DNA of 64,000 nt from JACKCD01 sp041390905 (GTDB lineage: Bacteria; Chloroflexota; Anaerolineae; Promineifilales; Promineifilaceae), in the NCBI GenBank assembly GCA_041390905.1, contig JAWKPA010000012.1:2604001-2668000 (forward strand). The letters are read 5' to 3'. Shown here one piece after another: positions 7,621 through 16,711 of this stretch (the first letter of the stretch is position 1; every line of letters begins with the position of its first letter). Both the position numbers and the translations under genes were made by a program. The notes under the pieces are model-generated. The model saw only the letters and a program-made list of their open reading frames with translations. It did not search any database and had not been told where the DNA came from.

Positions 7621-9045
7621 ATGAGTTATGCTGTGTATGTAGGAAAACATTTAACGGCAAACGGCCGTTCTTACCTCGCAGGGTATGGAGATGAACCATC
7701 AAGCCATTGGCTGGAGCTGGTGCCACGCCAGCAGCATCCGGCCAAGGCCACCATCACCGTGGGCGTAACCCCCCAGGCCGAAATGCCAGGGGAGCTGATG
7801 GAAATCCCACAGGTGGCGGAAACGGCGCGGCATTTGCGCGTCAGCTACTCCTACTATCGCGGCGTACCCGCCCCGCTGACCAATGGCGGGCTAAATGAAC
7901 ATGGCGTAGCCGTGCGCGATGTCTGGTCGCCTTCGCGCACGGAACTGGTGCAAATGACCCCGCGCAACCAGCGCGGCCCCAACTACAGCGACCTGGCGCG
8001 AATTGTGGTTGAACGCGCCCACACCGCCCGCGAAGGGGCCGAAATCATCGGCGACCTCATTGCCCGCTATGGCTATTCGACCTACGGCGGCAACTCCCAC
8101 TTTATTGCCGATGCCGACGAGGGGTGGGTGGTGCTTGAATTTGCCGGGGGGCAGGGGCTGTGGGCGGCACAGCGGGTGGGTGCCGACGATATTCGGGTGT
8201 CGCGGCCAGGGTACATTGGGGCGATTCCGGCCGATTTTACCAACGACCCTAACGTGCTGGCACCGCCCCACCTGGTGTCGTTTGCTATCGCGCAGGGTTG
8301 GTTTGTGCCTGATGAAACGGGGCTGTTTGATGTGAACAAGGTGTATGGGGATGGAAACGGCCGTTCTGCCGGAGTGCGCCTCATCGAAGACGAGCTAACC
8401 CGCCGCACCGCCGCCAGCAAGCTCACCCTGGAAGACATCATTTGGGCGGTGCGCCACCCGCAGCTAACGGGCGACACCGCCGGGTATGGGCAAATTGTGC
8501 CGCTGGTTTCCCAGCCATATCCCGAACTGCGCTGCCTGTGGCACACACAGTCAGGGTCAGTGGCCGCACCCTTTGTCCCCGTCTTTTTGGGTGCAAATGA
8601 TTTGCCGCCGGAGTTTAAGCAGCATCGCTACCTCACCTACGACGAATCGCGCCGCTTTGTGGATGGGCGCAAGGGAGGTGCCAACCAGTCGCAGGTGCCG
8701 CAAACGGTTGAGGCAACACGCTCGGCGTTTCGGGCGGTCAAACGGCTGCTGTATTGGGTGCTGGAGCATCATGAGGCGTTGTTGGGGGAAATAACGGCCG
8801 TTTTGCAAAGCCACGAAGCCCGCCTCATTGCCGAACACGATGACATAATCGCTACCGCCACCACCCTGCTCCACGCCAACCAGCCAGAGCTGGCTCGCCG
8901 CTACCTGACCTATTACAGCCAAACGGAGCTGCTCAACGGGCTGCAACTGGTAGAAACGCTAACCAATTATGCCGAAACACGCAGCCGCCTGCAGCACGGC
9001 CTGCGTGAAACAGTTGGCAGCCGTGGGCCGGGGCAGGTGTGGTAG
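7621..9045 (+). CDS. C69-type (PepD-like) Ntn hydrolase with Ser at the nucleophile position
   Basis: 474 residues from ATG 7621 (GAAAGG site upstream). Similarity is to dipeptidase family C69: the opening VYVGKHLTANGRSYLA, the internal GLNEHGVAVRDVWSPSR, and TYGGNSHFIADADEGWVVLE segments. Characterised members mature to an N-terminal Cys nucleophile in a C-T-T-x-x-V-G-K context. Here the aligned residue is Ser2 (MSYAVYVGK), which could still be an Ntn nucleophile after Met removal, but the activity is uncertain. The usual DGST turn reads NGRS and is encoded by an AACGGCCGTT palindrome. The protein could cleave dipeptides or be an inactive relative. Confidence 0.78.
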   Translation: MSYAVYVGKHLTANGRSYLAGYGDEPSSHWLELVPRQQHPAKATITVGVTPQAEMPGELMEIPQVAETARHLRVSYSYYRGVPAPLTNGGLNEHGVAVRDVWSPSRTELVQMTPRNQRGPNYSDLARIVVERAHTAREGAEIIGDLIARYGYSTYGGNSHFIADADEGWVVLEFAGGQGLWAAQRVGADDIRVSRPGYIGAIPADFTNDPNVLAPPHLVSFAIAQGWFVPDETGLFDVNKVYGDGNGRSAGVRLIEDELTRRTAASKLTLEDIIWAVRHPQLTGDTAGYGQIVPLVSQPYPELRCLWHTQSGSVAAPFVPVFLGANDLPPEFKQHRYLTYDESRRFVDGRKGGANQSQVPQTVEATRSAFRAVKRLLYWVLEHHEALLGEITAVLQSHEARLIAEHDDIIATATTLLHANQPELARRYLTYYSQTELLNGLQLVETLTNYAETRSRLQHGLRETVGSRGPGQVW

Positions 9046-9080
9046 ACAGAAACGGCCGCTTTGCAACCCACCTGATTGTC

Positions 9081-9141
9081 GTGGGGAGTAGGGCGTGGGG
9101 AGTACGCTTCACACCCTACCCCCCACGCCCTACAACACCCC
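9081..9141. repeat. Family B inverted repeat
   Basis: GTGGGGAGTAGGGCGTGGGG faces ACCCTACCCCCCACGCCCTA. The element spans the gap after the C69 gene and runs into the 3' end of the convergent M20 gene, so it encodes that protein's last residues. Confidence 0.7.
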
Positions 9142-10362
9142 ATCCAACCGCAGCAGTGTCTCCAGCAGCACCCGTCCCCCGTTCACATTATCCTCCGGCG
9201 CGGTATATTCATCGGGCGAATGGCTGATGCCGCCCTTGCTGGGTACAAAAACCATGCCAATGGGGCAAAGCTGGACGATGTTCATGCCGTCGTGTCCGGC
9301 TCCGCTGGGCATCACCCGGTGCGACAGCCCCAACGCCTGACACGAAACGGCAATCGCCTCCATGATGCGCGGGTCGGCCAGCACCGGCTCCTTGTTTTCC
9401 ACAAAATCGAAGGTTGCGCCCACAGCTTCGGCGGCCAGTTGCAATTCTGTTTCGGCCGCGTCAAGAACGGCCGTTTCCAACCCCCGAATCTCCAGCGACA
9501 ATTCCACCCGTCCCGGAACCACATTTGCCACCCCCGGCGACACCGTTACCTCCCCCACCGTTCCCACAATCCCGTGCGCCACCGCCACATCCCGCACCAA
9601 CAGCACATAGGGCGCGGCCAGCCACAGCGCATCGCGGCGGCTCGCCATCGGCGTGGTGCCAGCGTGGTTGGCATAGCCGGGAAAAACGACCTGATAGCGG
9701 CGAATGCCGACGATGCCCGACACCACACCAACGGCCGTTTTTGTCTCTGCCAACAAGCCCCCCTGCTCCACATGCAGCTCCACATACGCCGCAAAGCTGC
9801 CCACCGGCCGCGCCGCCTCCGTCACGCGGTCGGGATCTAGCCCGGCTTCACGCAAAATGTCGGCCAGAGAACGGCCGTTCCACCCCGCCCGCCCCAGCAA
9901 CCCCACATCATAATTCCCCGCCATCAACCGACTGCCCATCGTCCCCCCCGCCATCGTCGCCTCCTCGGCGGCAAAATTGATAACCGCCACCGGATGGCGC
10001 AGCCGCACCCCCGCCGCGTGCAGCGTCCGCACCGCCGCCAGTGCCGCCAGCACCCCCAACGCCCCGTCATACTTGCCCCCGTGCGGCACGGTGTCGGTGT
10101 GGGAAGCCAGGGCAATGGGGGGCAAACCCGGCTCACTGCCGGGGTAAAGGGCAATCGTGTTCCCTGCCGCATCATCCACCACCGCCAGCCCCAGCTTCAC
10201 CATTTCGCCGCGCACCCAGGCGCGGCCAGCCCGGTCCGCCGCGCCATACGCCAGCCGCATCATCCCCCCCGTCGTCTCATCCAGCCCAATCTGCGCCAGT
10301 GCCTCCAAATCGGCCAGCAATTGTTCACCGTCAAACGTTGCCTGCAAAGAGTTGATTGTCAT
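9130..10362 (-). CDS. M20-family Zn hydrolase (N-carbamoyl-L-amino-acid hydrolase / allantoate amidohydrolase type)
   Basis: A 410-residue di-metal hydrolase. Motifs: LASHTDTVPHGGKYDGALGVLA (first His and bridging Asp), NFAAEEATMAGGTMGSR (Glu pair), YVELHVEQGGLL (His) and SGAGHDGMNI (last metal His). These are typical of the hydantoinase/carbamoylase branch (AllC, HyuC, UAC). It would split N-carbamoyl amino acids or allantoate. Its neighbours (molybdenum hydroxylase, amidohydrolase, nitrilase) suit purine, hydantoin or nitrile breakdown, though no full pathway is present. Its start faces the divergent molybdenum hydroxylase gene across 292 bp. Confidence 0.88.
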   Translation of the reverse strand: MTINSLQATFDGEQLLADLEALAQIGLDETTGGMMRLAYGAADRAGRAWVRGEMVKLGLAVVDDAAGNTIALYPGSEPGLPPIALASHTDTVPHGGKYDGALGVLAALAAVRTLHAAGVRLRHPVAVINFAAEEATMAGGTMGSRLMAGNYDVGLLGRAGWNGRSLADILREAGLDPDRVTEAARPVGSFAAYVELHVEQGGLLAETKTAVGVVSGIVGIRRYQVVFPGYANHAGTTPMASRRDALWLAAPYVLLVRDVAVAHGIVGTVGEVTVSPGVANVVPGRVELSLEIRGLETAVLDAAETELQLAAEAVGATFDFVENKEPVLADPRIMEAIAVSCQALGLSHRVMPSGAGHDGMNIVQLCPIGMVFVPSKGGISHSPDEYTAPEDNVNGGRVLLETLLRLDGVL

Positions 10363-10377
10363 AACACCTCATGAATT

Positions 10378-10437
10378 GGGCGTATGCAATACGCCCCTAC
10401 AAATGACCCGCCCTGTAGGGGCGTATTGCATACGCCC
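10378..10437. repeat. Perfect 24-bp inverted repeat
   Basis: Arms at 10378-10401 and 10414-10437 are exact reverse complements (GGGCGTATGCAATACGCCCC...), separated by 12 bp. A further partial arm (TTGCATACGCCCTTT) follows. It lies between two divergent genes, so it is not an ordinary terminator. A dispersed hairpin repeat or operator are both possible. Confidence 0.8.
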
Positions 10438-10640
10438 TTTTGCATACGCCCTTTCACCCAAATGGTACGGACGATTCCACCCACAGGCAAACAAACATGC
10501 CTGCCTCCCCATTTTGCGCTACTATCGCTCCAAAATGCAGGGCAACTTTGCAAAATTGTCCTGCACTCGCAAACGTGTATCAACCAGAAAACCGAGAGGT
10601 TAGGGGTCTCAATCTCCAATCTCCAATCTCCCAATCTCTC
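10438..10640. other. Leader region of the molybdenum hydroxylase gene
   Basis: About 200 bp with no convincing gene. It holds a short semi-palindromic piece and ends in a weak family A repeat (10594-10640, TCTCAATCTCCAATCTCC). A strong CCAGGAGG ribosome-binding site follows just before ATG 10655. Confidence 0.5.
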
Positions 10641-10654
10641 CTCCAGGAGGCAAT

Positions 10655-13312
10655 ATGACCAACGGTATTGAGCTAATTGTCAACGGCACCAGCCACTGGG
10701 TAACGGCCGTTCCCGAAACCCCACTGCTCTATGTGCTACGCAACGATTTGGGGCTGAAAGGGCCAAAATATGGCTGCGGACAGGAGCAGTGCAACGCCTG
10801 CAAAGTGCTGGTAGACGGCCAGGACGTACCCTCCTGCAAGCTCCCCATCGAGCAGGTCGCTGGGCTGTCCATCACCACCGTCGAGGGGCTGGGCAGCGCC
10901 GAACACCCCCACCCGCTGCAAGAAGCATTTGCCGCCGAGCAGGCCATTCAGTGCGGCTACTGCGCCGCCGGGATGGTCATCGCCGCCCAAGGGCTGCTCA
11001 ACCGCACCCGCTACCCCAGCGACAACGACATTCGCACCGCACTGGCCGATAATTTGTGCCGCTGCGGGGTGTATGAACGGGTGCGGCGGGCAATCAAGCT
11101 GCGAATTGGCCGGCCGCACTGGGAGCCGATCTACGAAATCATCACCGCCACCGACCCGGCCACGCCTGCCGCCGCCGGTCTGCCCCCCTCCATCGCCCAA
11201 ACCCCCGACCTTGACGGCTGGATACGAATCAACGCCGACGAAACGGTGACGATTTTTTCTGGCAAGGTGGAAATTGGGCAGGGGATTAAAACGGCCGTTT
11301 CCCAAATCGCCGCCGAAGAGCTGGACGTGGCCCTGTCGCGCATCTGCATCATCAGCGGCGACACCGGGCAGGTGCCGGACGAAGGGCTGACGGCCGGCAG
11401 CATGTCGGTGGAGGTCAGCGGGCGGGCGTTGCGCGTGGCTGCCGCCGAAGCCCGGCACTGGCTGCTGACGCTGGCGTTTGAGGAACTGGAAGCCAGCGAT
11501 TTAACCAACTTGCAGATCAACGACGGCGTGATCACCGACCCCGCCACCGGCCGCCAAACCAGCTACTGGAAGCTGATGGGGGGCAAGCGGTTTGGCCGCA
11601 CCATCAGCGGCACCATCCCCCCCAAAGACCCCGCCGCCTACACCCTCATCGGCCAGCCCGCCCCCCGCGCCGACCTGCTGCCCAAGTTGACGGGCGTGCC
11701 AAGCTATGTCCACGACCTGGAACTGCCGGGGATGGTGCATGGGCGGGTGGTACGCCCACCCAGCTATGGGGCGCGGCTGGTGGCGGTGGAGGAAACGGCC
11801 GTTTCCCAACTCCCCGGCGTGCTGGCTGTCATCCGCGACGGCAACTTCCTGGCCGTCATCGCCGAACGGGAAGAGCAAGCCATTTGGGCCAGCGAGGCGC
11901 TGCGTGCCAACGCCACCTGGCACGACCACGCCCCACTCCCCACCCCCGACACGCTCTACGACCACCTGCTCAACCAGCCGGCCGAATCGGTGTTGATCAA
12001 GGATGGAACGGCCGTTACCGACCCCATCCCCCCCGCTGTCGCCAGCCCCACCCTGCAAGCCAGCTACTACCGCCCCTACCAAATGCACGGCTCCCTGGGG
12101 CCTTCGGCAGCGGTGGCGCAGTGGCAAGATGGACAGCTAACGGTATGGAGCCACACCCAGGGGCCGTTTATTTTGCAGGCGGCTCTGGCCGAAGCACTTG
12201 CGTTGTCGCCGCAGCAGGTGCGCGTCATCCACACCGAGGGGGCAGGAACCTACGGCCACAACGGAGCCGACGACGCGGCGATGGACGGGGCGCTGCTGGC
12301 GCTGGCGCTGCCCGGCCGGCCGGTGTTGCTAAAATGGATGCGCGATGACGAACACAGTTGGGAGCCGTATGGCCCGGCGATGGTGGTGAAGCTGGCGGCC
12401 ACGCTGTCCGACGGCCACATTACCGGCTGGAACCATGACGTGTGGAGCTATCCCCACATGGGTCGCCCTCGGCCAATGGGGGATAGTTCGGGGTTGGTGG
12501 CGGCGTGGCATCGGAAACGGCCGTTTCCCCGCACCCCGCCCCGCCTCATCATGGGCAACCATGCTGGCAGCTACCGCAACGCTGACCCGCTGTACGATTT
12601 TGCCCACAAGCGCGTCGTCGCCCACCACGTCCCCAACAGCCCCCTCCGCACCTCCTCCCTCCGTAGCCTGGGGGCGTATGCCAACATCTTCGCCATCGAA
12701 TCGTTTATGGATGAGCTGGCTCACGCTGCTAGTGTCGACCCGGTAGCGTTCCGGCTGGCGCATTTGGCCGACCAACGCGCCAAAACGGTAATTGAAGCGG
12801 CCGCCCACAAGGCAGGGTGGGCAAACTATCAAGCCAGCGACGGGCGGGGGCTGGGTATCGCCTTTGCCCAGTACAAAAACCGGCAGTGCTACGCCGCCAT
12901 TGCCGTGGAAGTGGCGGTGAACCGGGAAACGGGTGCGATCAAGCTGCTGCGGGCGATCATTGCCGCCGATGCCGGGCAAATCGTCAACCCGGACGGGATG
13001 AGCAACCAGCTTGAGGGGGGCTTTGTGCAGGCATCAAGCTGGACGCTGGCCGAGGCGGTAGACTTTGCCCCCGATGGCATCCGCAGCCGCGACTGGGACA
13101 ACTATCCAGTTCTGCGTTTTGACAATGTGCCAACCATCGAAACGGTGCTAATCAACCGTCCCCACCTCCCCTTCCTGGGGGTGGGCGAGGCCACGCAAAA
13201 TCCAACCCCGGCGGCGATTGCCAACGCCGTTTTTGCGGCCGTGGGCGTGCGGCTGCGGGAGATTCCATTTACGCCGGCGCGGGTGCTGGCGGCTTTGGCA
13301 ACGCCCATTTAG
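10655..13312 (+). CDS. Molybdenum hydroxylase, fused 2Fe-2S and molybdopterin subunits
   Basis: 885 residues that join the small and large subunits of an isoquinoline 1-oxidoreductase/xanthine dehydrogenase-type enzyme. Residues 1-150 are the two-cluster iron-sulfur unit: YGCGQEQCNACKVLVDG with a later SCK, then QCGYCAAGM and LCRCGVYERVRRAI. From about 185 on is the molybdopterin subunit, with GQGIKTAVSQIAAEELDV, GAGTYGHNGADDAA, SLRSLGAYANIFAIESFMDE and the catalytic Glu in GVGEATQNP (about residue 846). No FAD subunit is encoded nearby, as in the IorAB class that passes electrons to an external acceptor. No Tat-like signal is visible. The stop codon lies at the edge of a palindromic repeat (13311). 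Confidence 0.9.
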   Translation: MTNGIELIVNGTSHWVTAVPETPLLYVLRNDLGLKGPKYGCGQEQCNACKVLVDGQDVPSCKLPIEQVAGLSITTVEGLGSAEHPHPLQEAFAAEQAIQCGYCAAGMVIAAQGLLNRTRYPSDNDIRTALADNLCRCGVYERVRRAIKLRIGRPHWEPIYEIITATDPATPAAAGLPPSIAQTPDLDGWIRINADETVTIFSGKVEIGQGIKTAVSQIAAEELDVALSRICIISGDTGQVPDEGLTAGSMSVEVSGRALRVAAAEARHWLLTLAFEELEASDLTNLQINDGVITDPATGRQTSYWKLMGGKRFGRTISGTIPPKDPAAYTLIGQPAPRADLLPKLTGVPSYVHDLELPGMVHGRVVRPPSYGARLVAVEETAVSQLPGVLAVIRDGNFLAVIAEREEQAIWASEALRANATWHDHAPLPTPDTLYDHLLNQPAESVLIKDGTAVTDPIPPAVASPTLQASYYRPYQMHGSLGPSAAVAQWQDGQLTVWSHTQGPFILQAALAEALALSPQQVRVIHTEGAGTYGHNGADDAAMDGALLALALPGRPVLLKWMRDDEHSWEPYGPAMVVKLAATLSDGHITGWNHDVWSYPHMGRPRPMGDSSGLVAAWHRKRPFPRTPPRLIMGNHAGSYRNADPLYDFAHKRVVAHHVPNSPLRTSSLRSLGAYANIFAIESFMDELAHAASVDPVAFRLAHLADQRAKTVIEAAAHKAGWANYQASDGRGLGIAFAQYKNRQCYAAIAVEVAVNRETGAIKLLRAIIAADAGQIVNPDGMSNQLEGGFVQASSWTLAEAVDFAPDGIRSRDWDNYPVLRFDNVPTIETVLINRPHLPFLGVGEATQNPTPAAIANAVFAAVGVRLREIPFTPARVLAALATPI

Positions 13313-13344
13313 AAGTTCAACTTCTTCTGAGAAGTTGAACTTCT
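13311..13344. repeat. Family D core palindrome AGAAGTTCAACTTCT
   Basis: AGAAGTTCAACTTCT, TCTG, then AGAAGTTGAACTTCT. The first bases supply part of the TAG stop of the upstream gene. It shares a 42-bp identical stretch with the copy at 20641. A hairpin here could end transcription, but no T-run follows. Confidence 0.85.
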
Positions 13345-13437
13345 ATTGGGAACCGGGATGAGTTAAAATCAACGCCTTGTTGAAAAACAGCCCAGGACTA
13401 AACGAGAATCTGCCTATTTGTTATTTTGAGCGGGGTT

Positions 13438-15267
13438 TCACGACCCCCGCACCAGCGGTAGCCAGATGTGGCTGGTGGGTGGCAGGATGGGCTGGAGGAG
13501 AAACGGCCGTTGTTCCACCCCCACCGCCCCCCCCGCCAGCGGCACCATCCCCCCCGCCAAATCCCGCCGCACGGCCACGCCCCACGCCGCTGGAATGGCA
13601 AAATCAAGCGGCGCGGTGCTGGTGTAGGCCGGGTTCCAGACCACATACCCCGCCGTCCCGTCGGCCAGCGTCAGCGTTACCACCCAGGTGCCGTTCTCGT
13701 CCACCGTCAGCCCCGTCATCGTCGCCCCCGTCAGCCAGCCCGCCATTTCGCCATACGCCACCCCCGCCGGGGTCAGCGTCGCCTCGTCGGCCAGCGTCGT
13801 CTCTACGCTCATCACCCCGTGGTTGTCCCAGGCATAAAACAGCATTCGGTCAACCCCCCGCGCCCATTCCAGCAGCAGCCGCTGCCCCATGTAGCCCACG
13901 GCCACCTCATCCGGCAGCAGCCCGTTGCCACTGTCCAATGCCAGCCACCCCGCCTCCGTGTCCCACAGCGGCTTGCCCTGCTGCCCGTTGGCCGCCAGCA
14001 CCTCCTGCACCGAGGGAATGATCACCCGGTAAAGCAGTTGCGGCGGGTCGCCACCGGGCGGCTGGTAAAAATGAAAGCCAATCACGTCGGCCACCTCGCC
14101 GCCGCCCGCCGCCAGATACGCATCCAGCCAGCCCACCTCATAGGGGCTGGGTGTCACCATCTGATTGGCGGGGTCAATGGCAAGCAAGATTTCCCGCGCC
14201 TGCCGCGCCAAATCCACCAGTTTGGGGATGGAGCCGCTGTAGAAGTCGGTGTCGTTGGGTTCGTTCCACACCTCCCAGTAGGCAATTTGCCCCTGATAGC
14301 GGCTGCCAACGGCCGTTACCCAATCCCGCCACACCTGGTCATCGGCCGGTTCCGCCGCCTGCCCAGGACCATAGGGGCTGGGTTCATCCGGCCGTGCCGA
14401 AGCCCAGCGCGGCGTGCGCCCCAAATTCATGACAATATCGGCTCCATACGCCTGCGCCGCCGCCACCCGCGCATCCAGCACATCCCAATCGTAGACGCCG
14501 GGGGCGGTGTTAACCTCGGCCCACTGACACCCCTCGCAGTCCCAAAAGCGAATGGTGCCAATTTGATTATCTACGGCCGGCCAGGGGGTGGTCAGGCGAT
14601 GGATGTGAACGCCAAAGTAGGTGCGCGGCACGGCGGCAGCCGGTGGCGGTGGATTGGTGACAGGTTCGGCCACCAGCCCGGCATCGTCAATCCACAGCGT
14701 GCCGGGGTCAGTGCCATAGAGAATGTAGGCACCGTCGGTATCTTCCGCCAACCCCGACACCGCATACTGCGCCCAGTCGGGGGTGACGGTGATGAGCTTG
14801 CTGGCGTAGTTGGTGTATGGTTCGTCGCCGCGCCGCAGTTGCAGCGTCACCTGCATAGGGGCGGCGCTGCGCAGCCAGATGGTGGCGGTGTAGCGTTGCC
14901 CGTCTGCCAGCGGCAGCCATTGGGCAAGCTGCCACCAGCCACCGCTGAATTCGACGCGCTGGGAGGAGGTGCCGCCATGAAAAACGGCCGTTTCCTGGGC
15001 ATAAACGGCCGTTGCTGCCGCACCAAACCAGCACGCATTTTCCTCCCAGCCATCGGCCACCGCCCCGCTGATGTTGGGGCAGTCGGGGTTGACGGTGATG
15101 GGGTTATATGGCTCTTCAAAACCGGGGTTGGTCAGCGGAATGGGGTCGGCCAGCACGGCACGGTCGGCCTGCACGGCCCCACAAGCGAGGTTGACGACGA
15201 GAAAGAGGGCGAAAACGGCCGTTTTTACCCAGGACACGGGAAGGGGTTTGAGGGTATAAGAACGCAT
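13438..15267 (-). CDS. Secreted clan GH-A-like glycoside hydrolase with N-terminal carbohydrate-binding-like domain
   Basis: 609 residues. The N-terminus is an export signal (VKTAVFALFLVVNLACG). The Cys could be lipidated, though the lipobox is not standard. Residues about 45-205 resemble a CBM4/9-type jelly roll (NPGFEEPY, SSQRVEFSGGWWQLAQWLPL, LWIDDAGLV). The catalytic barrel follows, with the acid/base Glu in AYWEVWNEPND (about 340) and a nucleophile-like Glu in PLWDTEAGW (about 445). The C-terminus ends HIWLPLVRGS, like the IYLPLLQH tail of the peroxidase at 30316. Polysaccharide target unknown. A secreted role fits a filamentous, sugar-degrading bacterium. Confidence 0.8.
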   Translation of the reverse strand: MRSYTLKPLPVSWVKTAVFALFLVVNLACGAVQADRAVLADPIPLTNPGFEEPYNPITVNPDCPNISGAVADGWEENACWFGAAATAVYAQETAVFHGGTSSQRVEFSGGWWQLAQWLPLADGQRYTATIWLRSAAPMQVTLQLRRGDEPYTNYASKLITVTPDWAQYAVSGLAEDTDGAYILYGTDPGTLWIDDAGLVAEPVTNPPPPAAAVPRTYFGVHIHRLTTPWPAVDNQIGTIRFWDCEGCQWAEVNTAPGVYDWDVLDARVAAAQAYGADIVMNLGRTPRWASARPDEPSPYGPGQAAEPADDQVWRDWVTAVGSRYQGQIAYWEVWNEPNDTDFYSGSIPKLVDLARQAREILLAIDPANQMVTPSPYEVGWLDAYLAAGGGEVADVIGFHFYQPPGGDPPQLLYRVIIPSVQEVLAANGQQGKPLWDTEAGWLALDSGNGLLPDEVAVGYMGQRLLLEWARGVDRMLFYAWDNHGVMSVETTLADEATLTPAGVAYGEMAGWLTGATMTGLTVDENGTWVVTLTLADGTAGYVVWNPAYTSTAPLDFAIPAAWGVAVRRDLAGGMVPLAGGAVGVEQRPFLLQPILPPTSHIWLPLVRGS

Positions 15268-15275
15268 GGGTTTAC

Positions 15276-15338
15276 GAGAGATTGGGGATTGGAGATTGAT
15301 GAAGGTTCACGATCTCCAATCTCCAATCTCCAATCACC
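15276..15338. repeat. Family A inverted repeat
   Basis: GAGAGATTGGGGATTGGAGA and ATCTCCAATCTCCAATCTCC with a GATGAAGGTTCACG loop. It fills the gap between the MFS gene and the glycosidase gene on the minus strand, directly before the glycosidase start. Confidence 0.8.
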
Positions 15339-16602
15339 TCACCTTACGAAAGAACAACCAGAACAACACCGTCCCCGCCAGCGTCAGCACCGCGCCAAAG
15401 AGGAAGAGGGCGGGGTAGCCGTACCAGGTGATGAGGTAGCCGCCGACAAAGGAGACAAAGGCAAAACCAAAGCCGATGGACATTTCCCCGGCACCGGAGA
15501 TGAGTGCCCGTTTTTCTTCTGGCACCAGCGAGAGGGAAAAGACGAGAAACGACAAGTAGCGCAACGAGGAAATGCTGCCGATGCCGATGATGGCCGCCCC
15601 GGCGACGCTCCAGTGGGGAACAAGGGCCATGGGAATCATGAGGGCGACGGTGAAGAGGGTGGTCCAAATGACGAGGCGGTAGTTGCCCCAGCGAGCCACT
15701 AGGTAGGGGACGGACAGGGCAATGGGAACGCCAATGAGACGGGAAACGGCCGTTAATACGCCAATCAAATCAGTCGAAACCTTTAGCCCGTCGTCCAGAT
15801 AGACGTTGGCAAAGGTGTTGATGACCCCCACCACCGTAATTTGCAAAACGCGAACGGCGATGATGAGCAGCACGACCTGGGTAACGGTGAAGGGCAGCAC
15901 GCGCTGTTTGCGCGGCTGCGGCAGCAGCATCTCATCGGCTTCGGCAGCGGGGGGTTCGGGGATGGAAACGGCCGTTAAGCGGGTCAAAAGCAGCAGTGCC
16001 GGAGCCAGCAATATCCCCGCCAGCAGCAGCGGGTATTGGTACGGCGTGGGGTCGGTGGTTGGCAGATGGAGCCAATTGCCCAGCAGCCCCGGCAGCACCC
16101 CGCCCACCAGCCCGCCGACAAAACCGGCCAGCGCCAGCGTGGCCGATTGCAGCGACAGCGCCCGGCTGTGCCAATCCCCCCTGGTGATGCTCATGACAAA
16201 GGGGGCGGTGTGGACAAAGAAAAAGGCCAGCCCAATGTGGGTGATGGTGCGGGTCACGATGAGCCAACCGCTGTGGAACGCCTCTGGCAGCCACTGCACC
16301 AGCGGCAGCCCCATCATCCCGGTGAAAATGCACGACAGCCCGATGATAAGCATTTGGTGGCTGCTAAAGCGGCGCACCGCCCCCAGCGGCAGGCTGAGGG
16401 CGGCAAAAACAAACAGCCCGACAGAGTTGAGCGTGCCGACAAATTCGGGGCCATACCCCAGCCGCAGCACGTAGAGGTTGAGTAAAACGCTGTAGATGCC
16501 GCCGTCTATGGTGAAGCCGAGGGCGGCCATGACAAAAAGATAGAGGTAAATGTTGCGCGGAATGCGCTGGAAACGGTGGGAGAGGGTGAGGAGGGTTGTC
16601 AT
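15334..16602 (-). CDS. MFS transporter
   Basis: A 422-residue protein with about 12 hydrophobic helices in two halves joined by a charged loop (PEPPAAEADEMLLPQPRKQR, about 215-235). An MFS-like LGAVRRFSSHQ loop follows helix 2. It belongs to the general sugar/drug permease type with no diagnostic substrate motif. It is the upstream partner of the secreted glycosidase on the same strand (about 67 bp apart), so uptake of its products is an attractive but unproven role. It is 83 bp downstream of the sugar isomerase-like gene. Confidence 0.82.
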   Translation of the reverse strand: MTTLLTLSHRFQRIPRNIYLYLFVMAALGFTIDGGIYSVLLNLYVLRLGYGPEFVGTLNSVGLFVFAALSLPLGAVRRFSSHQMLIIGLSCIFTGMMGLPLVQWLPEAFHSGWLIVTRTITHIGLAFFFVHTAPFVMSITRGDWHSRALSLQSATLALAGFVGGLVGGVLPGLLGNWLHLPTTDPTPYQYPLLLAGILLAPALLLLTRLTAVSIPEPPAAEADEMLLPQPRKQRVLPFTVTQVVLLIIAVRVLQITVVGVINTFANVYLDDGLKVSTDLIGVLTAVSRLIGVPIALSVPYLVARWGNYRLVIWTTLFTVALMIPMALVPHWSVAGAAIIGIGSISSLRYLSFLVFSLSLVPEEKRALISGAGEMSIGFGFAFVSFVGGYLITWYGYPALFLFGAVLTLAGTVLFWLFFRKVR

Positions 16603-16612
16603 AAAAGAGAGT

Positions 16613-16711
16613 AATCGGTAATCAGTTATCAGTTATCAGTCGCTCACTAATTACCGATTACTGATTACCGATTACCGATTACTGATTACTGTTTACCGAT
16701 TACCGATAACT
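16613..16711. repeat. Family E repeat (ATTACCGATTACCGATTAC)
   Basis: Tandem and inverted units of GTAATCGGTAATCAG and ATTACCGATTACTG type. They run into the 3' end of the sugar isomerase-like gene and encode its last residues (VIGKQ). Confidence 0.75.

Noticed and set aside
13468..15702. 744-codon open frame on the + strand opposite the glycosidase gene
   Set aside because: It lies wholly antisense to the glycosidase and MFS genes, has Arg/Pro/His-rich composition and no recognisable family; such frames are common in GC-rich DNA.
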